From positions 1 through 64,000 of the forward strand of contig JAKATU010000042.1 of NCBI GenBank assembly GCA_021818585.1: a DNA stretch of 64,000 nucleotides. Reading direction: 5' to 3'. Origin of the DNA: Acidobacteriota bacterium. GTDB lineage: Bacteria; Acidobacteriota; Terriglobia; Terriglobales; Acidobacteriaceae. Below are positions 26,714 to 34,950 of the stretch, piece after piece (the first letter of the stretch is position 1; each line of letters starts with the position of its first letter). The notes under the pieces were generated by a model. The model ran no database searches, was not told the origin of the DNA, and saw only the letters and a list, made by a program, of their open reading frames with translations. The translations under genes were made by a program, and so were the position numbers.

Positions 26714-28138
26714 ATGAGCTGGCTGAAAAAATTGAGAGAGAATTGGCTTGAACCATTTTTCTTTTACGGTAACAATCCACTGTCATTGATTGGGGGCAGT
26801 ATCACAACGGCGTCTGCCATTACATGGTGGACGTTCTGGATCATGGATCTGGTCAGCAATGCGTTGAACAATCCATACCTGGGTTTGATTTTCTTCTTCC
26901 TGTTGCCGATTTTGTTTGTTGGCGGCCTTTTGATGATCGCAGTCGGGGTGTTTTTCCGGCGCGAGAAGCTGCATCGAGGCGGGCAGATTCCTTCTACCTA
27001 TCCAAAGCTTGACCTCAATAACTCCGTATTTCGGCACGGTTTCCTGATTGTGCTGGTGGCGACAGCTGTGAACCTTGTGATTGTCGGGACGGCGACCTAT
27101 CAGGGCATTTCCTATATGGACTCGGCGCAGTTCTGCGGCGAATCATGCCATGTGATGCATCCGCAATGGGTGGCTTATCAGCATTCCCCGCATGCGCATG
27201 TGGCCTGTGTGGAATGCCATGTTGGCTCGGGTTTCCATTCCTATGTGGATGCCAAGATGCAGGGGACAAAGCAGCTTTTTGAAGTCGCATTTCACGACTA
27301 TCCGCGACCGATTACGGTTCCGCTGAATGCGCTCCGTCCGGCACGTGCAACGTGCGAGGAGTGCCATAACCCTCGTCGTTTTACAGGAGACAAACTGATT
27401 GTTCTGAACAGCTTTGGAAACGATGAGAAGAACACCGAAGCGACGACTGTGCTGGTGCTTCACCTCAACCTGATCCATCGCGAGCATCTTTCTCATTTTG
27501 TTTATACGGCTACAGACGACTCAGACCAGAAGATCATTGCCGTAACCGCGCCGAATGGCAAAGGCGGTGAGCGGCAGTTCGTGGATACAAACTGGACGGG
27601 GCCGGTGAAGGGCGTGACACGTGTGATGGACTGCATGGATTGCCATAACCAGGCGACCCATATCTTCAGAACTCCTGAGAAGGCTCTGGATGCCGCGATG
27701 GCGCACGGCAGCCCAAGCCCGTCCTTGCCTTACGTTCACAAAGAAGGGATGGCGCTGATTCAGGCGAAGTATAGTTCGCAGGAAGAAGCAGGGAAGAAGA
27801 TTACGGCTGCGCTAATTAATTATTACAAGACTAACTACCCCGCCGTGTGGGTGAACCAGCGGGCGCTGGTGGAGCAGGCGGCAAAGAGCCTGGTGGGGGT
27901 CTATGACCAGAACGTGTTCCCAAGCATGAAGGTTGGCTGGGGAACTTATCCCAATAACATTGGTCACATGGATTACCCGGGATGCTTCCGCTGCCATGAT
28001 GGAAATCATACTGCCAAAGACGGAAAAACAATTCCGAACGATTGCACCACGTGTCACAACATACTGGCAGTGCAGGAGAGCAATCCGAAGATTCTCCAGC
28101 AGCTTGGGATTACGACAGACGCAGTCCCATCGATTTAA
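26714..28138 (+). CDS. NapC/NirT (ImcH-like) multiheme cytochrome c
   Basis: 474 residues. Three N-terminal hydrophobic stretches (about 22-42, 53-78 and 105-125) anchor a periplasmic domain with six heme sites. The first is an unusual CX3CH (FCGESCHVM); the others are CVECH, CEECH, CMDCH, CFRCH and CTTCH. Size, multiple N-terminal helices and the CX3CH first site resemble inner-membrane quinol dehydrogenases of the ImcH group more than short tetraheme NapC. Predicted to oxidise quinol and feed periplasmic cytochromes. Last gene of the cluster, followed by a hairpin and convergent with the sigma-54 regulator. Confidence 0.9.
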   Translation: MSWLKKLRENWLEPFFFYGNNPLSLIGGSITTASAITWWTFWIMDLVSNALNNPYLGLIFFFLLPILFVGGLLMIAVGVFFRREKLHRGGQIPSTYPKLDLNNSVFRHGFLIVLVATAVNLVIVGTATYQGISYMDSAQFCGESCHVMHPQWVAYQHSPHAHVACVECHVGSGFHSYVDAKMQGTKQLFEVAFHDYPRPITVPLNALRPARATCEECHNPRRFTGDKLIVLNSFGNDEKNTEATTVLVLHLNLIHREHLSHFVYTATDDSDQKIIAVTAPNGKGGERQFVDTNWTGPVKGVTRVMDCMDCHNQATHIFRTPEKALDAAMAHGSPSPSLPYVHKEGMALIQAKYSSQEEAGKKITAALINYYKTNYPAVWVNQRALVEQAAKSLVGVYDQNVFPSMKVGWGTYPNNIGHMDYPGCFRCHDGNHTAKDGKTIPNDCTTCHNILAVQESNPKILQQLGITTDAVPSI

Positions 28139-28154
28139 AAAAACTGCAATGTTC

Positions 28155-28192
28155 AAGGCGCTGGATGTTGCTATCCGGCGCTTTCTTTTGCT
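28155..28192 (+). terminator. Terminator between convergent cytochrome and sigma-54 regulator genes
   Basis: AAGGCGCTGGAT pairs with ATCCGGCGCTTT (some G-U pairs) around a short loop and is followed by CTTTTGC. It lies in the 60-bp gap between the two stop codons and may serve both. Confidence 0.6.
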
Positions 28193-28198
28193 CGGGAT

Positions 28199-30514
28199 TC
28201 AGGTGAGGTATTCGCGGCGCTCAATGCCCAGCTTTTTGATTTTGGAATTGAGCGTGGTTCGCTTGATGCCGAGCCGCTCGGCTGCGCCTCCGGGTCCACC
28301 GATGGTTCCGCCGGCATCACGGAGCGCCTGGAGAATATGGGATCGCTCATTGGCTTCCAGTGAGTGGTCTTCCGGCGCAGATTCTTCCATCGGTTCCTGA
28401 AGTTCACCGAGAGGAGCGCGAAGAACAGAGCCTCGGGTCAGGATCACGGCGCGCTCAAGAAAGTTCTCCAACTCACGGATATTACCGGGCCACTGCCAGC
28501 GCGAGAGAGCGTCCATGACCTCATCGGGAATGGATTCAATGAGACGGTTCATGCGGCGGGCGTGCTTTGCCACGAAGTAATTGACGAGTTCCGGAATGTC
28601 TTCTCTGCGTTGGCGAAGCGGCGGCAGTAGGATTGGGAAAACTTTGAGCCGGTAGTACAAATCGCTGCGGAAGGTTCCTTCGCGAACCATGCGCGAGAGG
28701 TCGCGGTGCGTGGCGGCAAGCAGGCGAAAGTCCACGGGGATGGTGCGTCTTCCGCCGAGGCGTTCAATCTCTTTTTCCTGCAGAGCGCGGAGCAGCTTGG
28801 GCTGTAACTCGATGGGAAGATCGCCGATTTCGTCCAGGAACAAGGTTCCCATGTGCGCTAGTTCCAATCGCCCGATGCGCTGTGTGATGGCGCCGGTGAA
28901 TGCGCCTTTTTCGTGGCCGAAGAGCTCGCTTTCGAGGAGGCCTGAGGGGATGGACGAGCAGTTGACCTTTACGAAAGTGCCGCTGGTACGTGGGCTGAGG
29001 TTATGGATGGCGCGCGCGATGAGCTCCTTGCCGGTTCCTGTTTCACCGAGGATCAGCACGGTGGCATCCGTAGGCGCTACGGTTTCGACTTGTTTCAGCA
29101 CGCGCTTGACAGCGGCGCTTTGACCGACAATCTCCTCAAAGCTGTACTCAGTGTGCAGTTCTTCTTCGAGGTAGCGCTTTTCCTGCTGGAGTCTTTCGGT
29201 AAGGGAAGAGAGCTGACGGGCGGCGTTGACTCCCTGCATGGTGAGGGCGATTTGACCGGCCATTTGCAGAAGGGTATTGCGGGTGATGTTCGCGAGCGCT
29301 TCCGGATCTTTGGTACCGATGCAGAGAACTCCGACGAGTTGGCCGTCCCCATCGAGGGGCAGCCACCATGCTGCCTGCACTCCGGCTGAGAGCAGACTGA
29401 CAAGAGCCGCTTTCGGGAAAGAGGCGTGCGCGAGTTCTGGCTCGTAGATGGCGTCGTGACTCTGGAAGACGTTCATCTCGGGAAAGCCCTCGGCGTGGGC
29501 GAGGGTGATCTCAGAAGCGACACGCTCTTCCGGGGAGCCGTGCAGACGGTAGGTGCGCATGACCTGGTCGGCGTTGTCAAAGAGGGAAACGCTGGCGTAA
29601 TCGTGAGGTATGAGGCGCTGGATACTGGCCGCGATGGCGGACATCATGGTTTGAATATCGAGGCCGGGCAAAACGGATGTGCTGAGTTCGGCGAGGAGCG
29701 CTTCTTCCGCCCGGCGGCGGTCGGTGAGATCGCGTGAGAGCTTGGAGTAGCCGATGAGTTGATCTTCCGAGTTGTAAAGCGGGGATACGACTACATTTGC
29801 CCAGAATCGAGTGCCGTCACCGCGAATGCGCCACCCTTCGTCTTCGTAGCGTCCCTCTGCCGCGGCGACATGCAACTCCTGTGCGGGGCGTCCTCGCTCG
29901 ACGTCTTCGGGAGGGTAAAAGATGGAGAGGTGCTGTCCGATGATTTCTTCGGCGCGGTATCTCAGGATGCGTTCGGCACCCTGGTTCCAGGTGACGACGA
30001 GGCCTTGCGGATTCAGCATGAAGATGGCATAGTCGCGTGCGCCTTCCACGATGGCGCGGAAGTGCTCCTGGGTTTCGCGCAACTTGGCTTCCATCCTTTT
30101 TCGACGCGAGATATCGCGCACGACAGCCAGGACGATGGTTTCCGTAGCGGTCTTAACCGGGCTCAGCATGACGTCGACCGGGATTTCCGCGCCGTCACTG
30201 CGGAGCGCGAAGAGTTGCAGCTCCTCTCCCATGGAGCGAGCGTGGGGAGCCTCGGAGTATTGGTGACGATATTGTGTGTGCGCTTTTCGGAATCGTTCCG
30301 GGAGAAGCTCTTCTACCCATTTTCCAATTAATTGTTCATGGGACAGGCCGAAGAGAGTCTCAGCCTGAATGCTTGCCTCGATGATTTGGCCGTCGCCGCG
30401 CGTTACCAGAATCGCATCAGGCGCATGGTCAAAGAGTGCGAGGAATATGCTTTTGTCCAGCGTGGCCCTTGAGTCGGCGGTTTGCTGGGAAGAGTTCTCC
30501 GCGGCAACATGCAT
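28199..30514 (-). CDS. Sigma-54-dependent activator with PAS-PAS-GAF sensing region
   Basis: 771 residues. Two PAS domains (about 20-135 and 150-265), a GAF domain (about 280-425) and a short coiled linker precede an AAA+ domain. The AAA+ domain has Walker A GETGTGKE (490-497), the sigma-54 contact GAFTGA (537-542) and Walker B TLFLDEIGDL (557-566). A Fis-type HTH closes the protein. This FhlA/NorR-like layout activates RpoN promoters in response to a small ligand or redox signal. No receiver domain is present. I found no clear -24/-12 promoter nearby, so its targets are not known; the convergent cytochrome cluster is one candidate. GGAG precedes the ATG. Confidence 0.93.
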   Translation of the reverse strand: MHVAAENSSQQTADSRATLDKSIFLALFDHAPDAILVTRGDGQIIEASIQAETLFGLSHEQLIGKWVEELLPERFRKAHTQYRHQYSEAPHARSMGEELQLFALRSDGAEIPVDVMLSPVKTATETIVLAVVRDISRRKRMEAKLRETQEHFRAIVEGARDYAIFMLNPQGLVVTWNQGAERILRYRAEEIIGQHLSIFYPPEDVERGRPAQELHVAAAEGRYEDEGWRIRGDGTRFWANVVVSPLYNSEDQLIGYSKLSRDLTDRRRAEEALLAELSTSVLPGLDIQTMMSAIAASIQRLIPHDYASVSLFDNADQVMRTYRLHGSPEERVASEITLAHAEGFPEMNVFQSHDAIYEPELAHASFPKAALVSLLSAGVQAAWWLPLDGDGQLVGVLCIGTKDPEALANITRNTLLQMAGQIALTMQGVNAARQLSSLTERLQQEKRYLEEELHTEYSFEEIVGQSAAVKRVLKQVETVAPTDATVLILGETGTGKELIARAIHNLSPRTSGTFVKVNCSSIPSGLLESELFGHEKGAFTGAITQRIGRLELAHMGTLFLDEIGDLPIELQPKLLRALQEKEIERLGGRRTIPVDFRLLAATHRDLSRMVREGTFRSDLYYRLKVFPILLPPLRQRREDIPELVNYFVAKHARRMNRLIESIPDEVMDALSRWQWPGNIRELENFLERAVILTRGSVLRAPLGELQEPMEESAPEDHSLEANERSHILQALRDAGGTIGGPGGAAERLGIKRTTLNSKIKKLGIERREYLT

Positions 30515-30622
30515 TACTCCAAGATTCTGACTCAGTTACGGTGCGATAGCAAGCCGCGAAGAAAGAGATGGAGCCGGGTGATCAGTCCGGCGCCGGAATG
30601 GACGAGGTTGCCAATGAGAAGT

Positions 30623-31339
30623 TCAGGAGCCGCTTACGGTTTCCAGAGCCCGGCGGTTCGGGATGACCATGCTTGCTCCATGAAGAGCGATGAGGCGCCT
30701 GCGCTTGAAATCACCGAGAGTGCGGGTGACTGTCTCGCGGGTGGCGCCCACGCACTCGGCGATCTGCTCGTGGGTCAGCGGCACGTTGAACTGAGTGCCT
30801 TCCGGTGTCTGACGTCCCTGGCTGGACCAGCGGAGGAGCAGCCGGGCGAGCTTCTCAGTGGTGGAGTTGCAGAGGGCCAGAGTACGCAATTGTTCGCACG
30901 CGCTTTCATACTGCAGATTGAGCTGGCGGATAACGCTGGAGTATGCCTGCGGATACTTTGCGATGAGCGCGCGGAAGTCTTCGGCACGGAGATAGGTGAC
31001 CCTGGCGGTTTGCAGCACTTCGGCAGTGGCCTCATACGGAGTGTCGGTCAGCGTGGAGCTGAGACCAAGAAGATCGCCGGGCTTGGCGATCTTGAGGATG
31101 AGGGTTTTGCCGGCGCTGGAGCTGACAGAGAGCTTCACCTGACCGGAACAGATGACATAAATACCGCGGTTTGCTTCGCGCTCGAAATAGAGGAAAGTTC
31201 CAGCGGGATAAGTGGAGGTGTGTTTGGAGGATCGGAAGGCCTCCATGCCATTTTTTGGCAGATCGCAGAACATGCCTGGTTCACGGAGCTGGCAGTTTTC
31301 GCAGTTTTTGGTGTCGTGATGTCCAGTGTGTAAGTTCAT
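30623..31339 (-). CDS. Crp/Fnr-family transcriptional regulator
   Basis: 238 residues. The N-terminus has C13, C16 and C25 (CENCQLRE..FC), similar to FNR-type cysteine clusters, and C64 could be a fourth ligand. A cyclic-nucleotide-binding-like beta roll (about 40-150), a long dimer helix and a winged HTH follow. The recognition helix ATRETVTRTL keeps the R-E-x-x-x-R pattern by which E. coli CRP reads TGTGA. Six TGTGA-N6-TCACA sites lie in the surrounding genes, two of them upstream of its own operon and the divergent Usp gene. Its start overlaps the STAS gene stop (ATGA). Likely controls the respiratory block. Confidence 0.9.
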   Translation of the reverse strand: MNLHTGHHDTKNCENCQLREPGMFCDLPKNGMEAFRSSKHTSTYPAGTFLYFEREANRGIYVICSGQVKLSVSSSAGKTLILKIAKPGDLLGLSSTLTDTPYEATAEVLQTARVTYLRAEDFRALIAKYPQAYSSVIRQLNLQYESACEQLRTLALCNSTTEKLARLLLRWSSQGRQTPEGTQFNVPLTHEQIAECVGATRETVTRTLGDFKRRRLIALHGASMVIPNRRALETVSGS

Positions 31340-31647
31340 GGCTGTTGATGTCCTTTCCCGCTTTTATGCATGCGCTTGCAGCGCGCCTGTTCTGCAAACT
31401 GCCGGGTTAACGGCGAGTTGGCTTCAATGTCCGGATTGGCGGACTGCACGATGGCACGAAGGATGTGCATGCCCTGATGATCCACGAAGGTGGCGCCACA
31501 AAGATCGAGGTGCAGTTTTTTGCCGTCGAGGTGGGCACTCAGTTGATGCCAGACCGATTCGAGCTCGTCTGTCCAAGGCCGAACCAGCTTGCCTTCCAAC
31601 TTGAGGTGGAGGCCGGTCGGATTGTCGTTGACCGAGATTCGCAACAT
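31336..31647 (-). CDS. STAS-domain protein
   Basis: 103 residues with the STAS fold pattern: LHLKLEGKLV, a helix DELESVWHQL, KLHLDLCGATFVDHQGMHIL, then a final helix. STAS proteins act as anti-anti-sigma factors or partner modules. The position of the regulatory Ser/Thr in SpoIIAA-like members is occupied by DH in this one (FVDHQGM), so phosphorylation control is doubtful. It is the first gene of a two-gene operon with the Crp/Fnr regulator, joined by an ATGA overlap. A CRP-like site lies 80 bp upstream of its start. Confidence 0.82.
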   Translation of the reverse strand: MLRISVNDNPTGLHLKLEGKLVRPWTDELESVWHQLSAHLDGKKLHLDLCGATFVDHQGMHILRAIVQSANPDIEANSPLTRQFAEQARCKRMHKSGKGHQQP

Positions 31648-31726
31648 AGGAACTCTCTTTCTGCCATACCTACAGGCAATCCGCGCGCCAAAACTGAGGA
31701 GCTGTGCCGATGGTCACTAAGTGATT

Positions 31727-31740
31727 GTGATTGCTATCAC
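31727..31740. promoter_or_regulatory. CRP-like palindrome, STAS-crp side of the divergent region
   Basis: TGTGATTGCTATCACA (with one extra base each side) is a perfect TGTGA-N6-TCACA palindrome. It lies 79 bp upstream of the STAS start on the minus strand and about 250 bp from the divergent Usp gene, so autoregulation is plausible. Confidence 0.7.
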
Positions 31741-31906
31741 ATGCGAAATGTGACGAGGAACACGAAATGGGCTCGATACGAAGTTCGTCGCGACGAGACA
31801 TCGTCACGTGACGAAATGTCGTCACGGATCACTCTTTGTGAAGGAGAGCATCCGAGGTTGCCGGATGCCGGGGGCGAAAGAGTAGTCAGCAATTTTCGGC
31901 GAAGCT

Positions 31907-31920
31907 GTGATGCCGATCAC
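31907..31920. promoter_or_regulatory. CRP-like palindrome, Usp side of the divergent region
   Basis: TGTGATGCCGATCACA (with one extra base each side) is a perfect TGTGA-N6-TCACA palindrome. It ends 73 bp before the Usp ATG at 31994, the same spacing as the site at 18784. Confidence 0.7.
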
Positions 31921-31993
31921 ATCGGCGTGTGGCGAAGGACACATTCGGGATGGCAAAAGCATCGCAGACTGGTTTCATACCGGAGGTATTGTG

Positions 31994-32947
31994 ATGATTG
32001 CCGTAACCCACAATCCCGACGCACTGGTGCAACCTCGCCAGATTCTAGTGGCGACCGACCTTTGCGACAGTAATTACCTTTTGCCGATTGCGATTGCTCA
32101 GGCCAAGGCAACCGGAGCCCATTTGACCCTGGTGCATGCACTGCTCACTCCGGCCATAGCTTCTGTGACCGCGCAGGGGTTGGTTCCACCGGACGGAGGA
32201 ATGGATGCGGAGGAGTTTGCCGAGCGGATACTAGCTGAGTTGGTCAAGCGCGCCAGGGCGGAAGGCGTTACCTGTGATTCTGTCGTTCGGCAGGGATTTT
32301 CTGCTACTGAGGCCCTGCGCAACGAGGTGCACCGTGCGGGCGCCGAGCGCGTGATCATGGGGACGCATGGCAGAGGCCGCATTGGGCAGATCGTGCTGGG
32401 ATCGGTTGCCAAGAGTCTGCTGCGTTCGCTGGAGATTCCAATCTTTGCGGTTGGTCCGCATGTTCGCGCTCCTGAAGCATTCGCAACGCCACGGCGGATT
32501 CTGCATCCTGTTTCGCTGCACGGGTACTACCGGGAGAACGTGGACGTTGCCCGGAGACTGGCTGAGTTTTACGGGGCTGAGCTGATCCTGATGCACGCGA
32601 TCGAACCGGAAGCCGGTGAAGGGAATCAAGGCCGGCATGATCTGAGCTGGGCCAAGCGGCAACTGGACGGAGCGGTAGAGGATCGCTCGACGCTTACCGT
32701 GGATTTGAAGACGCATGTCAGTTATGGAGAGGTGATTGGAGAGATTCTGGGAAACGCAACTCACTTTCACGCGGACTGGATTGTACTGGGCTGGAATGAG
32801 AAACGCCGCAATCCGGCATTTACAGAGAGTGCTGCCTATCGGGTGATGGCGGGTGCGGCGATGCCGGTACTGACGTTGCCCCATCATTTGCCGCATCCGG
32901 CCACGCAGACGCAGCAAAAACCAGAAGCGTCAGCAGTAAGGCAGTAA
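31994..32947 (+). CDS. Tandem universal stress protein (two Usp domains)
   Basis: 317 residues from the ATG at 31994, which follows GGAGG at 31982-31986; the open frame upstream to 31907 overlaps the CRP-like site. Domain 1 (about 14-155) has the full ATP-binding motif GTHGRGRIGQIVLGSVAKSLL. Domain 2 (about 165-300) lacks it. Usp proteins of this type respond to starvation, oxygen limitation or energy stress. It is the head of a same-strand run with a small Cys protein, another Usp, a membrane protein and cytochrome bd. Confidence 0.9.
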   Translation: MIAVTHNPDALVQPRQILVATDLCDSNYLLPIAIAQAKATGAHLTLVHALLTPAIASVTAQGLVPPDGGMDAEEFAERILAELVKRARAEGVTCDSVVRQGFSATEALRNEVHRAGAERVIMGTHGRGRIGQIVLGSVAKSLLRSLEIPIFAVGPHVRAPEAFATPRRILHPVSLHGYYRENVDVARRLAEFYGAELILMHAIEPEAGEGNQGRHDLSWAKRQLDGAVEDRSTLTVDLKTHVSYGEVIGEILGNATHFHADWIVLGWNEKRRNPAFTESAAYRVMAGAAMPVLTLPHHLPHPATQTQQKPEASAVRQ

Positions 32948-32986
32948 CCACGGGCATCGGTTCCAAACTTGAACCAGAGGTGCACA

Positions 32987-33271
32987 ATGCGATGCGCGAA
33001 TCCGGGCTGTGAAGCGGAGACTCTTTACTTTCGCAGCGGAAGCTTGCATTGGATTGACCTTCAGCCACAGTTGGACGGGGTGGCTCAACGCTGTTCGACA
33101 CGCCTCATCTGGCTGTGCGCCAAGTGCAGCCAGAACCTGGTTGTGCAGACCTGGCGACCCGCAGGGCAACAACTGCGCTGCCTGCGCGGAGAAGTCATAC
33201 CGATTGACCGTGATCGGCGGAGGGCCGTTGTGTCGGCCACGCCCAGACATCCGATGTCGCAGTCAGCGTAG
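32987..33271 (+). CDS. Small cysteine-pair protein, probably zinc-binding
   Basis: 94 residues. Two cysteine pairs, CANPGC near the N-terminus and CAKC in the middle (IWLCAKCSQNLVV), look like a zinc ribbon. It has an extended beta-like core with YFRSGSLHWIDLQ and QTWRPAGQQL. Small proteins with this spacing and the '[FW]WLC..CS' segment recur in acidobacterial genomes, as I recall, but no function is assigned. It lies between two Usp genes on the same strand (40 bp and 90 bp gaps), so it may share the stress regulon. The ATG at 32987 follows AGAGG. Confidence 0.65.
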   Translation: MRCANPGCEAETLYFRSGSLHWIDLQPQLDGVAQRCSTRLIWLCAKCSQNLVVQTWRPAGQQLRCLRGEVIPIDRDRRRAVVSATPRHPMSQSA

Positions 33272-33360
33272 ACCTGCGATATCGACCGGGGAATGGGGGA
33301 GTATTACGGCTACTCCCCCTCCCGGAGCCTGATTTGCCGTATAGGAAAACGAGGCCCATC

Positions 33361-34254
33361 ATGGCACGTGCCGCTGAATTCCATTTCGAAACGATTGTGG
33401 TGGCCACCGACCTGAGCGAGGCATCTTCCTCAGCCCTGCACTATGCACAGGCCGTGGCCCAGGTTCATAAAGCCCGCGTCATTATTACTCATGTTATTGA
33501 TCCGGTCGGCTATGCCTTTGCCAGCGGGGTTCCGGTCGCGCTTGGCCAGGATAAAGCCGCGATTGAAGAGATTTACCGCATGGAGGACGAGACGCGGCGG
33601 AAGGGCATTCCGGTGCATTCTCAGGTAGAGACGGGAGTGATTTGCGACCGCATTCTGCAATCTGTGATGGATGCACGGGCGGACCTGCTGATTCTTGGCA
33701 CTCGCGCGAGAACCGGGGCGGGGCGTGCAGCCCTGGGAACCGTGGCACGGCAGATCCTGGCGCGCACGCCTTGTCCTGTACTGACGGTTCCGAGAGGCTC
33801 GGAGCGGCATTTTCCGCGCGGTGGCGGCTGGCAGCGAGTGGTGATTGCGACGGACTTTTCTGTTGCGAGCCTCGAAGCCCTTGCCTATGCGCATCGCTGT
33901 GCATTTGATCAACTGAATGTAGTGCATGCCGAACCATGTCGCGACGACAGGGAACATGCGGCATGCATGGAGCGGCTGCGCTTTCTGGCGCCTTTCAATG
34001 AGCAGCACACGGTTCCGGTGGAGCATATCGTGGACTGCGGTGAGGCGGCGGATCTGATTATCCGCGAGTCAGCGCGGATGAACGCGGACCTGGTGGTACT
34101 GGGAGCTCCGATTGAGGAATTGCAGGAAAAGGATTTTGCATCCAGCACGGTCTTGAAAGTGATATCCGATGTGCATTGTCCGGTGATGTGTGTTCCTTCG
34201 ACTCTTGAGATGCCGATGCGCATTGAGGAGCGTAGGATGTCTGTTGGATGCTGA
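33361..34254 (+). CDS. Tandem universal stress protein (two Usp domains)
   Basis: 297 residues from the ATG at 33361. Domain 1 (about 9-147) opens FETIVVATDLSEASSSALHYA and has the nucleotide motif LGTRARTGAGRAALGTVARQIL. Domain 2 (about 158-290) opens QRVVIATDFSVASLEALAYA and is partly degenerate. This is the third tandem Usp gene in the block. Its stop overlaps the start of the next membrane-protein gene by 7 bp. Confidence 0.9.
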   Translation: MARAAEFHFETIVVATDLSEASSSALHYAQAVAQVHKARVIITHVIDPVGYAFASGVPVALGQDKAAIEEIYRMEDETRRKGIPVHSQVETGVICDRILQSVMDARADLLILGTRARTGAGRAALGTVARQILARTPCPVLTVPRGSERHFPRGGGWQRVVIATDFSVASLEALAYAHRCAFDQLNVVHAEPCRDDREHAACMERLRFLAPFNEQHTVPVEHIVDCGEAADLIIRESARMNADLVVLGAPIEELQEKDFASSTVLKVISDVHCPVMCVPSTLEMPMRIEERRMSVGC

Positions 34255-34859
34255 ACCGGCCTCAGATTCGGGCGATACTTTTTGCCGTGCATGGCGGTGT
34301 TGCGCTGGCCTGCGGACTGGCGGTTCTGTATCTGAGCCTTCTTGCCGCGAATCCCTTCTTTTCAGCCCTGGCGATCGTGATTGCGCTTGTTCTATGCGGC
34401 GCGGCGATCACGCTGACCGGCATTGCGGACTGGTTTGCGGCGGCGGAGACAGGGAAGCGAAATCTGCAGCAGATTCTGCTTTATGCTCTGGCGGGCATTT
34501 GTCTTGTGGGGGCGGGTTCGTTTCTGGGATTCGCGTCTTCTGCGACGTTGCAGATTTTGTTGCTGCTGGTGATCGCGCACGGGCTGATTTTTGGTGCGCT
34601 TGGGCTGCTCTCAGCTCTGCGTTTGCAGCACAAGGGTGTGGATGCAGCGATTATTTCGCTATTTGGGCTTTCGTCGATTGTGATCGCCGGTTGGATGGCG
34701 GGTTTCATTCGAGAATGGAGTGACCGGGCTGCGCTTGTGTGGGTGGGGGCGTATCTGTGCCTTGTGGGCGCGAAGCTCATTTTCTTTGCCGGAGACGAGC
34801 GCTATCACGCTCTTCATCCTCGCAAAAACTCCTCACGGGCGATCCCGAGCAGCAGTTAG
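34248..34859 (+). CDS. HdeD-like integral membrane protein
   Basis: 203 residues with about six transmembrane helices in paired form (ILFAVHGGVALACGLAVLYLS, ALAIVIALVLCGAAITLTGIADWF and others) and a short basic tail. The pattern resembles DUF308/HdeD acid-stress membrane proteins, but no diagnostic motif was found. It overlaps the upstream Usp gene and lies 92 bp before cydA, with a CRP-like site between. Confidence 0.6.
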   Translation: MLNRPQIRAILFAVHGGVALACGLAVLYLSLLAANPFFSALAIVIALVLCGAAITLTGIADWFAAAETGKRNLQQILLYALAGICLVGAGSFLGFASSATLQILLLLVIAHGLIFGALGLLSALRLQHKGVDAAIISLFGLSSIVIAGWMAGFIREWSDRAALVWVGAYLCLVGAKLIFFAGDERYHALHPRKNSSRAIPSSS

Positions 34860-34901
34860 GTTCCTTGCTTTTAGCGGAATGGAGACATCTGGTCGGTTTT
34901 T

Positions 34902-34915
34902 GTGATGAGAGTCAC
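34902..34915. promoter_or_regulatory. CRP-like palindrome upstream of cydA
   Basis: TGTGATGAGAGTCACA (with one extra base each side) keeps TGTGA-N6-TCACA exactly, although one inner base breaks the longer symmetry. It ends 35 bp before the cydA ATG, closer than the other sites, so it may overlap the promoter. Confidence 0.65.
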
Positions 34916-34950
34916 AGTAGTCCGTGCAGGCCGGGCCTAAAATATCAGCT

